Origin: Rutpela maculata
Lineage: Eukaryota; Arthropoda; Insecta; Coleoptera; Cerambycidae
Assembly (NCBI GenBank): GCA_936432065.2
Contig: OW386290.2
Location: 145,029,677 to 145,093,676 of the forward strand
Reading direction: 5' to 3'
DNA length: 64,000 nucleotides
Shown here: in pieces, positions 35,478 through 47,500 of the stretch
Layout: each line of letters begins with the position of its first letter
Position numbering within the stretch: the first letter of the stretch is position 1
Made by a program: the position numbers and the translations under genes
Notes under the pieces: model-generated
The model's input: the letters and a program-made list of their open reading frames with translations, nothing else
Databases searched by the model: none
Told to the model about the DNA's origin: nothing

Positions 35478-35964
35478 CCCAGGTAGCAAGGGTACGTTAT
35501 AATGACGTCAAAATCTGGTGATTCTGGTCAAAAAGACGTCAGGGCACTAAAAATCGACGACAGAATGACGTCTTATAAATGACATTAACATGACGTGCTA
35601 CACATCACGTCATATTGTAGTCTTTTTTCGGTGTCAAATTTATTTATATTTTAATCGGATTACAAACTTTAAAACTCGCTAATGGCATTTTGTTATCGTA
35701 AGCAGAGTGTAAAGTTTAAAAAAAAATAAACCGTGTCGTGAGGGATAAGTATTGGCGTTTTTATTCGAGGATATAATGTTTTTTAACATTATCCAAAATA
35801 ATTTATATTCGAAAGAGTTTGCAAAGATTCGGCAGTTTATTTGTTTAAATTATATTTCTATCTATTCTCTTAATAATAAAATTAGATTAAAATGCATTAT
35901 AAGCAAAATCTATCCGTTAATTACTTGTTCCAACTATAAAGTCTTTAGGTAAGTAGCATCAGAA

Positions 35965-36035
35965 AGGTTGGTGGCAGAGTGCTTAAGGCGTCGTCTTCAA
36001 GTCATGAGGTCGGCGGTTCGACCCCTGCTCATTCC
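35965..36035 (+). tRNA. tRNA-like sequence, Leu(CAA)-like, degenerate
   Basis: A box-A-like TGGCAGAGTGCTTAAGG and a box-B-like GCGGTTCGACCCC sit at tRNA spacing. An anticodon stem-loop can be drawn with TTCAAGT as loop (anticodon CAA, Leu). The acceptor and T stems pair poorly, so it is probably not a working tRNA. A run of eight Ts (36037-36044) follows at once, the usual Pol III stop, so transcription is possible. Confidence 0.4.
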
Positions 36036-36617
36036 GTTTTTTTTATTGCGAAAAAAATTTTAGTTTTTTTTTTTTAAGGTAATAATTGCTTATTGGTTTT
36101 TTTCAATTTTAGGTCTGTTTTAGACCATTAAATGTTCTATTTATGTTGTAGATGACGATATTACACCTTTACCGTTTTTTCTCCAACACGCTTCCCAGGT
36201 TTGTATAAGTACCTCAACTTAAAACTTTAATTCTTAAAATAGTTGACTCCTGACTTCCCCTCCACCGCTCATCAAATTTGAGATAAGGAAATTTTTTTTT
36301 TTCGGATTCCTCCCTCTCTGCTCTTCAATTTCGAGATCTGGGGAAAATATATATTTTTTTAACGAACCGCCACTAATACTAATTAATGTAATAATTACAT
36401 ATTGTTCAACAAGTACTCGTACTTCTCAGGTGACACTGGTGACAGTTTAATTAAATTAAATAAGTTCTTCTTAATAATTATAAATAAATAAAAATACTAG
36501 TAACTCGAAGCGAGAACCTGAAAGATTTTCATATATTTTAAATAAGACAAGAAATTCAATTTCACATAATAAAGACTTCATTCACCACCATAAATACTGC
36601 TTTTAGCATCCGAAATA

Positions 36618-36706
36618 GCGGTCGCCAAGCTAGCTCAGTTGATTGAAGCGTCAGTACTGTAATACGGACAACGGGAGACATGTAGGTTCGAATCCTACGG
36701 ACCGCA
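36618..36706 (+). tRNA. tRNA-like sequence, Tyr(GTA)-like, atypical
   Basis: The T arm is perfect (GTAGG TTCGAAT CCTAC). Six of seven acceptor pairs form (GCGGTCG with GGACCGC). Box A (TAGCTCAGTTGATTG) and box B (GGTTCGAATCC) are near consensus. The loop CTGTAAT suggests anticodon GTA. But about six extra bases lie between the acceptor and the D arm, the anticodon stem is imperfect and the variable region is long (ACAACGGGAGACAT). A relic or a tRNA-derived promoter is more likely than a normal tRNA gene. No T-run follows closely. Confidence 0.4.
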
Positions 36707-37256
36707 ATTGGTAAAGGTAAGTAAAAATGAATTTAATAACTTAATAAACATTATAATTTGCAGGCAACCCTTGTGAGAAAAGTTGGAGTGATGGTAAAAA
36801 ATATTAGATATGTTACTGTAAATAAAATTACGGATGGCTAACAAACAAAAATTCATTAGGACAAAACTTATTTATGCATTAATTATTTTATTTTTATCAA
36901 GTAAATTACTAACTAGTAGGTATGTAGTTTTATATGTTCCTATTACTAAAAACCTGTGGGGGGATTACCAAATATAACCTGAAAAAGACGTCATTCGTCT
37001 GAGACATCTAACTCGTCATTTCTCGTCACTCCTGACCATTTTTTCACGTCATTTTCACGTGCCTTTGCTACCTGGGAATATTTCAGGGTGTAATTCCTTC
37101 ATTTTATGAAGAAAAGTTGATATGAACATATGTCCGCGACAGCTTAAATTTTTTGCTACAGGGTGTTGATTTTTTTTAAATCGTTATTTTTTATCTCAAA
37201 AAATACTTTAGATCTTATTTTCAATTTTGGTATGTGTTAAAAGTACTTATTTCAGT

Positions 37257-37860
37257 GGTGCAGCCAGAAAATTCATCTGAGGGGGGCCAATAGAACCGGC
37301 CTCCCCAGAGGTTGAGGAAAACTTTTCAGAAAATGGTTGAAAACGAATGTGAATTCCTCTACTAGATAATATTGGCATTATTTACAAAATATTTATTTCA
37401 AGAGATAATTTGGATACTGCTTTCTACCAATAGTGATTATGCTTCTTTATTTTTTGGTTCATGGAACTCGGCTGGGGGGAGGCATCCCCCTCCAAGTCCT
37501 CGTATGCCTGATAGCGAAAAATATGGAAAACGATGGTTTTATGCATTTAGGGGTAGTTGGAAGGCTAAATAATATCAGCATTGTGTTCCTCGACCTTGAA
37601 AACGTGCAGAAAACAATTTTCAGCACGGTTAGATGTTTTTTGCATGTTTCAGTGGGGTAGGGTTCAACCAGCGGGGTCGTTAGGATGTATGGTTGCGAAA
37701 TTTTACAGGACATATTGAACCCCCCCCCCCCCCCCAAAAAAAAAACCGATCTAACAAGTCCTCGTATGCCTGACAACGAAAAATGAAAAAAAGGGATGGT
37801 TTTTTGAGGGGGTCCAGGGATCACGCAACAACATCACCATCGTGTTGGCTTCCCTCGAAA
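37257..37860. repeat. Decayed repeat, possible hAT end
   Basis: It starts CAGTGGTGCAGCCAGAAAAT, like common insect hAT ends. AAGTCCTCGTATGCCTGA is repeated (37494 and 37757) and GAAAACG(T/G)G follows an ATC(A/C)CCATCGTGTT word in both halves, so an old duplication is present. A C-run of about 18 lies at 37717-37735. Confidence 0.4.
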
Positions 37861-37914
37861 ACGGGGGGGAACTATGTTTGGTACTACTACTACTCTTACA
37901 TTTTTGGGGCTTAA

Positions 37915-39190
37915 CGTTAACGCTTTAATAAACGTTAAAAAGAAATTGAAAACCACACGTTGTCCTAGGGTTTTTAGTAACGGTTGATTCAAAGAAAATA
38001 TTTCGCACGGAAAAACGTTCTTATTAACCAAATATAAACGTCTTTTAAACATCATAGATAACGATTGAATAACATTAGAAAAACGATAAATATTCGTTAA
38101 TATTCAACGTTTATGAAACGAAAGTAAATGTAGAATATGAACGTTTTATTAAAGGTTTTAATAACTTTAAATATTCACTGATTATGTACGTTAATTAAAC
38201 GAAATTAAACAGTCTCTAGGTCTCCATTTTCCAATATACATATATATGATATGCTACAGGATGAACCGCCATGTAGATGAATGGACAATTAATAGGTTAA
38301 ACATCCAATGGGTTGTATCATAAAACCAGTGGGTGCTTAACCTATTAAACAGATAGCATAAAACACTTTTATGCTAACTCGGCCAAGCCACAGAATAATG
38401 ATCTTTAACCTGACCGTTATAAGATCCATCCAAATAAATCAATGCCCCCTGAAAGAATTTGAACATTGCAAACTATGTTATATTTATTTTATATAAATTC
38501 ATAAGAATGTAAGATGAAGCATGAGTGATTATTGTCAGTGGTTTGCATGTGGCGCCATCTACAAATAATTTCTGCAGCAAACTACGTGCTAAGTAGGCAA
38601 ATTTTATGCATTAAGTAGAAAAACGTCAAAAAAACGTCATCATCTACCACTTATTTCACCTGTAGATCTAGAACGACAATGCATTTTGATAAGTTGAGTA
38701 ACGTATTTTATAGATTTTATTTAAATATAAAATTTTACAGCCTAATTTTATACCTTGATAGAGATTCGTAGAAAAACGTTTAAAAAACGCAATCTTCTAC
38801 CATCTATTTCACCGTGGATTTAAATTTCTCTTGCATTTAGTAAATTGGAAACAACAGTTATTTTAACGTTGTAAAAAATACGGTTTTTTTCTTTAAATAA
38901 AACGTTATAATCGCCGTTTCATTACCTTTAGCGAATCGTTAAATAAAACTCCTTACATTATAAACGTGTTTTTAACGTTATTGCATATTTGTGAAAAAAA
39001 CGTGCTTACAAAAACGTTTTATTCTAGAATTTACTTCTACTAATGGTTAAAAATGCGTGTAGTGGTAACGTATTTTAAACGTCTTATTTAAACGTTGAAA
39101 TTTTCAACCAAATGCAACGATGAAAATTTCAACGTAAAACGTTTAATCAACGACTACAATGTTTTAAAAACGTTTATTGGAAATCTTTTT
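37915..39190. mobile_element. AACGTT-rich element around the shared core
   Basis: Both flanks of the core 38417-38608 are packed with AACGTT(T) and AAACG words (37915-38200 and 38630-39190), like the foldback at 26361. Clear long inverted ends could not be matched by eye, so the boundaries are approximate. Confidence 0.5.
38417..38608 (+). repeat. Core repeat shared with 32272-32459
   Basis: Second copy of the core of about 190 bp (same ordered words, including GTGGCGCCATCT and GCAAATTTTATG). Here it is embedded in AACGTT-rich arms rather than the CACTCAAAG element. Confidence 0.8.
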
Positions 39191-39340
39191 TTTGCATCTT
39201 TGGTATGGACTACAATGCAAATGCAATGTCCGCTGTTTGCTGTTCCCCGTTCGACATACGCCGTGACGTCACAGCCTACTGCCTCGTTTGAAATTAATAG
39301 CTAGCAATTACAACTCTAATTGTTTCTTACAAAGATATTG

Positions 39341-39450
39341 CGATTTAAAGACTGATATTTGGCATAGCCTATTTTTCCATATAAATAAAAGAAAAACACT
39401 AATGAAATTTAAAAAAATATATGCAAGTTCTCTATTACAGACAGTATAAA
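39341..39450 (+). repeat. Dispersed repeat, copy 2 of 2
   Basis: GCGATTTAAAGACTGATATT, TTGGCATAGCCTATTTTTCC and ATATAAATAAA match 18180-18290 in the same order. Confidence 0.5.
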
Positions 39451-40018
39451 GAACGCCACGTTTCTTTACACCGCCTGTGATTGGCTCAAAATCATTATGT
39501 TTCTATACTGTGCATTATGCTGAAGCGTGTGTGATAGCTTTTACGTGTGCAGCAATCCGATCCATAGTCCTACACGTAAACATAGTCACTGCTACCGCTA
39601 CTGTGTGTTTTTAAGTCAATGTCAAGGCTGGGGCCTAGCGTTGCATCTATCTAATAATCAACAATAAAAATTATTGTTCATTCATTAATAATTTTGGATG
39701 AAAATGAGAGTGTAGGCAAAGTAAAAGTGAATTTATTCGTAGTTAGTTTGAGGATATTTTGTAGTCAAGTGACTACCTGTGGTTTTAACATTTAGCATTG
39801 TGAAAATGTCACTTCCTAGACTAGTGTGAAAATAACAAAGCTCAAACAACAAAATTGCCTATGCAAATAATACGCAGGACAGATTGGTTTGTATTAAGCT
39901 ATCATATAATGCATCATATTAATTTATTATTACTTAAGATTAATAATAATAATATGTTATTTCTGCATTTCAAATGTAATAGTAATTTACGTTACAAGAC
40001 CGCAAAGAGGTGTTTTGC

Positions 40019-40182
40019 CAGTGGCGGCTCGTCAGGGAAGGCAGGGGAGGGTGAGCCTCCCTCTGGAAGAAGCAGCATATCTTCCAATCTTCCAAATTAA
40101 TATCTTTTACTTGTAGAAATTTCTCTAATTGTCTTTCAAAATATCAAGCCTCCTCTGCAGACAATATCACGAGCCGCCACTG
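40019..40182. mobile_element. hAT-type MITE, 164 bp, with 8-bp target duplication
   Basis: TGTTTTGC stands at 40011-40018 and 40183-40190. The element has perfect 14-bp inverted ends CAGTGGCGGCTCGT / ACGAGCCGCCACTG. Subterminal GAGCCTCCCTC / GAGGAGGCTT words are also inverted. Too short to code. Confidence 0.9.
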
Positions 40183-40559
40183 TGTTTTGCAGGTCAACCC
40201 AAGCAGATTCCAGGGCGACCCGTAGGCGAGTCCGACGCTGTCATACAAAATCAATTTCGTATAATTTTTTTAATACATTTTCTAACAAATACAACGGCAA
40301 ACAATAATAACTAATTAAACAAAATATTTTTACTACCGACATTATTATACAACTTCAATTTTTATTATTTCTGGATAAGTTTTCTAAGAAAAATACAAGT
40401 ACAAACAATATTTAACTATAGGTAATAACTTGAGAATTGGCTTTTGAAAACTCGTAAAAGTTAAATGTATTTATCTATTTGACACTGTGTCTTCCGAATC
40501 AAAAAGTTTTAATTGAAAAACGTTCGAGTTCAAGAAGATACAGAATTTTACAAGAATTT

Positions 40560-41110
40560 ATAACTGTATCTCGGAAACTAGACATAAGATCGAGTTGGGC
40601 GCACGAGAGCTTTTGATCGGAAAATCAAAATCTACAACATATTAAAAATTTAGCCACTTAAGTAGTTCCTGGGTCAGTATTATTTTTTTATCTCAAAGCA
40701 GAAAATAAATTGAAGCTAATTTGGAAATAAGATACCTACAGTGTGATTTCCAGTTTAAAAATTCATCAACATATAAACCTAAAAATTCGACACTATCATT
40801 AGTGTTAATTAAAAATTAATTATTAATATTTTTGCCGATTGTGGTTGATACGTACTTTAGTTTTAACGTTATTATATTTCTTTTAATTTACTATTTATTT
40901 GATGTGAACTAATCATAGAAAGATCATCACCATACATTGAAATATCTTTGGTTAAAACAAAGTCAAGTACATACAATTAAAATGTAAATAGCGCAGGGTC
41001 CAATGTTGATCCCTGTGGTATTCCCAAGTTTGAAATACAGCACCCTGAATTGATCCTGTTGATTTCGGATATTTCAAATTCATATAAAAAGGAACAAATG
41101 GTGTAAGTAA
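40560..41110 (-). pseudogene. LINE reverse transcriptase remnant
   Basis: On the minus strand, just downstream of the transporter stop: LGIPQGSTLDPALFTF, then ISMYGDDLSMISSHQINSKL (the YxDD catalytic box as YGDD), then DSVEFLGLYVDEFLNWKSHC and ISKLASIY. This is the RT palm and thumb order of Jockey/CR1-like LINEs. Stops and frame changes make it dead. Confidence 0.75.
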
Positions 41111-41340
41111 CATTACAGAAATAATTTGGCAAAAGTAAATGGTATTGTTACAGGCCTGTCTCTAAATTATATTGTACCTAAAATGTTCAATATTTATATT
41201 CTGTGTCTGATTATATTTTTAATTAGTTTCTAAGGTATTTGTATTTAACTATTCAATGTAATCTTCTCTATGGAAAATAAATATTAATTATTTATTATTA
41301 TTATTTTTCTTAGGCGAGTAAATATATTTTTGTATGAAAC

Positions 41341-41526
41341 CTATCTAATGACACTCTTCAACTTTAACTCACCTAATACATAATCTTGTAATTCCTTATC
41401 CGTTCGGATTATTATTAGCCCCTCCTCGCAAATTTTCATTAAAATCTTTTCCAAATTCTCCTTCAACTTAAAAAATACGGCAGTCTTATGGCATTTCTTT
41501 AAATCTTTGATCAGAGCCTTGATACA
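41341..41526 (-). CDS. SLC26-like gene, last exon
   Basis: Acceptor TTAACTTTTCAG, stop TAG at 41341-41343. Encodes the C-terminal half of STAS (CIKALIKDLKKCHKTAVFFK, IIRTDKELQDYVLGEL). The preceding intron is only 54 nt. A second in-frame acceptor 24 nt upstream (TGTTTTACAG at 41551) would leave a 30-nt intron, too short, so the downstream site was chosen. Confidence 0.88.
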   Translation of the reverse strand, partial: CIKALIKDLKKCHKTAVFFKLKENLEKILMKICEEGLIIIRTDKELQDYVLGELKLKSVIR

Positions 41527-44500
41527 CTGAAAAGTTAAAACCATGACCATCTGTAAAACATTTTAATAACATTTTATTACCATTCCTGAAGTGAAATCCA
41601 TTTTATTCACTCTGTGGCAGTCTATGACGATGATTTCACAATTCTGGCCCAGTTCCAGATTGTGGCCTAGAATTTTTTCACGCACGTACTCAGCAGATGA
41701 AAAGAGAATTGATGATGTAGGGGTTACTTTGATGTAGTGCTTGTCTTTGTCTATCTGAAAATGATTTAAAATGAATGGGTGGTCAGTTCTAAGGCTGTTA
41801 TTGCTTATATTATATGTCATTGATTTGCGAAATTATATAAAAGGTAGGTCAATAACAAGGTGATGGTAATTTTGTGGCTGTGTGAGACCAGAATATTGAA
41901 ATTCTAAACTATTTATGCAGCAAAAAGTAAATGTGGTACTTTTTATCACTAAGCGTGAAGATTGCTCATAGGGACTCAATCAAAGATGGACAACATGCCG
42001 TGTGATAAAATGACACTCTTCCTTCGTATTTCATACAAGATTTTTGTAATTCTTCTGCAAAATGTGGGCAAAATAAAACTTCCAGTTCCAAGTTATATAT
42101 CATTACTATTAATTTGACATTTAATTTATATAACATCTTTACCATCATTAGTTATAGTTTAAATGAAAATCATCGGCGTTAAATTTAAAAAATAATCGTG
42201 TCAAAATGACATTAAAACAAAATTCGAAAATTCAGCCTGTTACTAATCATTAAAAAAAGGGGCGCTGTTCTGTGGACTAATATGTTGTAAATATTTATAC
42301 TAAATAAAATTTTTCACTGTTCTTTTTTTTTCGAGGGCAAACCGCCACGGGCTGCCCATCGCTGATATGGGTCTGAGACTCAGGCTCTAACTGACTAAAA
42401 CCTCTCCTCCTGGGCCTCGTCTGTACAATACTCCTGGGCCTTTTGGACTTATTGTGCTCTCCCTGTCTTAATTTACACTATCCATTTTAATATTCCTGTA
42501 CCACTGACAAGGTGACACAGGTCTGAAAATTGACGAGTTTTGATAGTTTCATTATGTGTTTGTGTTTGCCCGTAAATATTATATCTTCTGCGGCCCAACG
42601 CCTCTCAGTGATATATAATATGCTCCACAGTTTCTGGTACCTTTCCACACAATCTGCAGTTAAGGTCGCCAGTAAACTTTCAGATTATATGTAGGTACTT
42701 CTTAATGGGAAAGTGTCCTGTTATGGTTCTTAACTAGACCCTGTTCTTTGTGAGCAGTTCTTCAGGTTTTTGAGCATGGCCCATTGATAAGTGTTTTCTC
42801 ATGTCGATTTTCTGGTATATCTCTCCAGTAGTGATTGTGTTTACTCTTGACTCGGTTTTTGATCACTTTTCTGGCTGAGCCTTTTATGATGCCCAACGCG
42901 GGCTATAAAATATATTAGCTGCTGCTTGTCTAGCAAGTTCGTTAGCTTTTTCGTTGCCATCTAACTGGTATGTCCCAGCACCCAGAGCAATCTTAAAAGT
43001 GATCATTTTGCAACAGAATTGAAAAAAAATGTATTAGATTTTATATTGTATGAATTTACTTTATGATGTGATTGTAACAAACATATTTTAAATGCCTTTA
43101 AAATAAGGTGCATTATTTTTTTAAGCAGAAAAGCTCGAGTTTTGCAGAAAAATAATTTCTCCAAGTAAAAAATAATTTCAATTTACCGATATTTTTTCAA
43201 CCAAAACTTTCGGCCTAGCAGATGTGTACAAGAGCTTCAGTATATCCACCAAGATACCAATTAAAATACCCATTTCGATACCAACAATTAAACAGGATAT
43301 TATCGTTATGACAAATGGTATAAGATCCAGCTCTGAAACATAATAAAAAACAGTTAGAAAATAAATTCATTAAAATTATTGTGTCATTTATTCCACCCAA
43401 TTTCTCGAATTATTTTCATTTATCATGACCATTCTTTTTTCATTTAATAGAGCACATACAATTTTTTTTAAACAAATTTGACCGCTTTCAAAAAATTATC
43501 TGAAAAGGTGTTGACGCAAAATTTTCCTCTCTATTTGCCTTCTTTTGTTTATTAATTATTTTTTCTTTTGGGTGACCATCCTCGTATTTTTTTTTTACTA
43601 AAGGTGTGTTGCACTGAAAAAAGTGCACGTAAAATTACAGCCTCATTACAATAGAATTCATGGAATTTTACTGTTAGAATAATGTAATAAAAAATCGCTA
43701 CAGATACAGACAAATACACGTGAAGATACATGTATTTGTGATACATGGCTGATTTATTTTTAAAAGGTTTAAAAGTTATTAAAATAGAGTCGCGGAAACC
43801 TCTATTAAATGAAAAAAGAATGGTCATGATAAATGAAAAAAATGTTGTGCTACAAAATGTAAATTGTAAATAGTTTTTTGTAAACAAAGCACATGTCAAA
43901 GTTGTAAAAAAAAACTACGAAAATCAACCGAAGCGTTTCATAATTTTTAACCGCAGACAGCCTGGACATCTACCGGAGAAAAATGCCTTTCTAACCGGTT
44001 TCTTCTACCGGTGGATACAGCGGTGAATATTGAAAAGTGCCCGTTCTGACTTCTGAGCAAAAAAACCGCTGCCCAAGGAATCACCACTTCCACATCCAGA
44101 TTTTCTATCCAAGAGTCTCACAACGAAAAAAAATTGTATGTGGAAGTGATTGTTTATGGAACTTTAGTAATATAATATTTGAAATCGTTTACTCCAAAAA
44201 CCCATAAAACGATATGCTACATCGGTGGGGGAGGTGGTAGTGGGGGTGGATAAAGTAAAAAAAATTGAGGCCTTTGGCTCTTGTACACACATTAAATGAC
44301 TAAATGAAAATTTATTTTCACATCCTTTAATAATGGGGTGAGGGTTGGTAATGTGGTGGCTAATAAAAAAAGAAATTTGAAACCTTAGCTCCTCTTATAT
44401 ATACTAAACACCAATTTTATGGACTCTTACTTGCTTGATTTGCCTGTTTACCCCCATTTACCCCCCAACCCATCAACGGAATAAGATTAAAATATAATCT

Positions 44501-47500
44501 AGTTCCAGATCTCTGTAAAATACATAAGTGTTCCAAATTTCAAGTCAATATCTTAAACGGTTGCAGAGTAATCGTGCGCACAAAAAAGTTACAGACGGAC
44601 AAGACAGAAATTTTTTTTTTGCTCAAACTTAAAATCTCGACGTTTCATTACATTCTAAGCCTATTTGAACAATAAAAATTTTCAAAATATATTTTGTCGA
44701 TACTATACTTACTTCCACTGGATGTGGAAGTAATGCAGTTTTTTAAATATTTGGCGGAGGTGCCAATGCTACACATGCAGATTATGCCACCTGTGAATTA
44801 CTTCCACATCCAGTGGAAGTATAGTAACGACAAAAAAATTTTTAAAAATTTTTATTGTTCAAATCAATGTCATGAAACGTCGAGATTTAAAGTTTGAGCG
44901 AAAAAAAAATTCTGTCTGTCGGTCTGTCTGTAACTTTTTTTGTGCGCACGTTTACTCTGGAACCGTTTGAGATATTGACTTGAAATTTGGTACACGTATG
45001 TACTTTAACGAGATCTAGAACTAGATTATATTTTCATCTTGTTCCGTCGAAGGGTTGGGGGGTAAATTTGGGGTAAATAGGTAAATCAAGCAGGCAAGAG
45101 TTCATAAAATTGGTATTTAGTATATACAAGAGAAGCTAAGGTCTTTAAAAAAATGTTGGCATTAACCGCCACCATTACCACCCCCCACGCATCCACGTAT
45201 GTATTTTAACGAGATCTGGAACTAGATTATATTTCGATCTCATTCCGTTAAAGGATTGGGGGCAAATTAGGGTAAATGAGGGTAAATAGGTAAAACAAGC
45301 AAGTAAGAGTCCATTCAATTGATGTTTAGTATATATAAGAGAAGCTAAGGTCTCAAAAAAAAATTATGGCAATTAGCCACCTCCCTTATTGATTTGATTG
45401 ATTTCAACTCTGATAGGACCAATAGAACCGGAGATATTTAAAAGAGAAGGTCAGAGAACCAGGCACGACGGCCATTTTGTATAGAAGTGGCCCTAGACAG
45501 TGAAGCGACGACTTCAGACCACAACGAATAGTATTTTCGTAACCCATGGGGCCCGACTAATGACTTATAAAAACCGCTTCTATCAGCTACATCCATTTAC
45601 AAAAATGTTTGGTTCTATTCATTAATTTTATCAATTCAAAAACGATTATATACGATATAAACATAACCTATAAATGGTATTGTCACGTAAACTTTTCTAG
45701 GTGGGTTTGTGCATCGTGGCATAAAAAACACTTACTTTTCATTACAAAATGTTAAGACTTTGCAAAATAATATGTATCTATAATACTTTTGTTTCCCGTC
45801 AATGGGACCGATGGCGTCATCAGCGCTAGCTGATATATAACGTAATGTTAATGGCGGTAAAATTTCAATTCAAATTTAAAATTGCTTTTTTTCGGATAGT
45901 AATCTACTGATTGTGAAAATTCAGGGTAATAATAACTTATACTATAATGTCAAGATTTTAAAATTTGTGAAAATGCCGAATTCACCAAGCATTCACTTTC
46001 TTGTCATTACTTACTGTTTATGTCCCAGATTTGTTTGGTCATCATTACTTCCACCATAAATATAACAGCGCAGATGATGACTGCTGATAGAGTTGGTTTT
46101 GGAATGTACGAGAAATAAGGCGTCAAGAGGGAAAATGCCAAGAAAACCATCGCAGCTGAAAGAAATAAGTATTTTAATTGGTACTTACAATTTCACTCAT
46201 TTAAAACAGAAGTTAAATAATTTCTCTCTTAATTAAAGATAAGGGTTGTTTTCGGGAGGGGCCAGATTGATGCTAAGTGTAATGTAAACAATATGTGCTA
46301 TCAAATCTGATAAAAGTAAAATTAATGGAAGATGGTCAATAAACATGTCAACCCTTGAGATAGTCTCTTCCCCCTGTAAGTGTGCTAGCTTTGAAATTGG
46401 AATTGTAGTATTTGTACAAGATTTATGAAAATGAAATATTGACTAGTGGGTGGCACCTGGCCCCTCCCAAAAACAACCACAACCCTCATTTATTAATTTC
46501 GCAATGGCTTGATAGTTATAAAGGTGATTATGCATTAGCAAATTTGAGACGAAAAAACAGGGTGAAGCTGAGACATTTTTTATCTCCCTATATTACCGCC
46601 CTAAAGGTGTGCTAGCTTTGAAAGCAATGGTGCTAGGTGTAAACCTTTTGTGCTCGCAAATTCGGGAGGATGAAGTAAGTGGGGGTGAGGGGGGGGCTAA
46701 GATCAAACCCCACCCAAGAACAACCCTTGTTTATTAATTAAGCAAGGGTGTACTGGCTTCGCAAATGACTGAACTAGGCGTAAATATTGCGTTTTAGCTA
46801 ACTAAGGGAAAAAAATAACTAATAATACTAATATTTCTTGACCGTACTCCACACTAATCGTAGTGACGTAAACACCGAAGCTGAAAATCATTTTAGTGTA
46901 TACTCCTATTTGAAGAAAAGTAATAAAAATCCTCCTCTAAAAATATGGTCAGAGTGCTGTAAGAAATTTTAAATATTCTTTTATACTTATATGCGTTGCA
47001 TGTATTTTTAGAGAAAATCTACTGGAAATATAATAATAATAATAGTTTATTGGTGCTAGCATACAGTAAGTATTTACACAAGTCAAGGCATAGGTACAGA
47101 AAATAATGAAAGAAGTATCGAATAAAACATGAAATATTATAGGTAAAAATCATAAAATATCATAATAGAGACAAAAAACAATAGAATACAAAAAAGCGTA
47201 TACAAGGTAAGAACTAACACAGATCAGTCACTAAAATTTGCACATAAAAATTCCTCAAATGAATAGAACGCTTGCCCGAGCATCAAACGTTTCACCGTTT
47301 TTTAAAATTTTTTACAGTTTGACTGTTAGATGTGGGTGGGTAATACATTAAAAAAATATATTTCGTAGTAATTGATGCTGTTCCTAGATTTAGTTAATCT
47401 CAGTCTTGCAAAATTGAATTACACCTTCTTGTGGAGTAGCTATGTATTTGGCAGATGGGGCATGACCCCAGGCCAGAATTACGTAAGAAATGGTGTATGT

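Larger units (their letters stand above)
35478..37076. mobile_element. TIR element carrying two tRNA-like sequences
   Basis: Ends CCCAGGTAGCAAGGGTACGT (35478) and, inverted from 37076, CCCAGGTAGCAAAGGCACGT. Both ends continue into about 100 bp rich in GACGTCA / ACGTCAT words (left 35500-35635, right 36980-37055). The interior holds a tRNA-like sequence at 35965-36035 followed by eight Ts, a second at 36618-36706, and an unrecognised 66-codon AT-rich frame (35752-35952). No transposase. Target duplication is not clear (AA on both sides). Confidence 0.75.

Noticed and set aside
40129..40314. Small plus-strand frame across 40182
   Set aside because: It crosses the junction of the 164-bp hAT MITE and has no protein support.
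43552..43899. 115-codon minus frame in the transporter intron
   Set aside because: It reads through low-complexity AT-rich sequence, matches no SLC26 segment and has no splice sites in phase.
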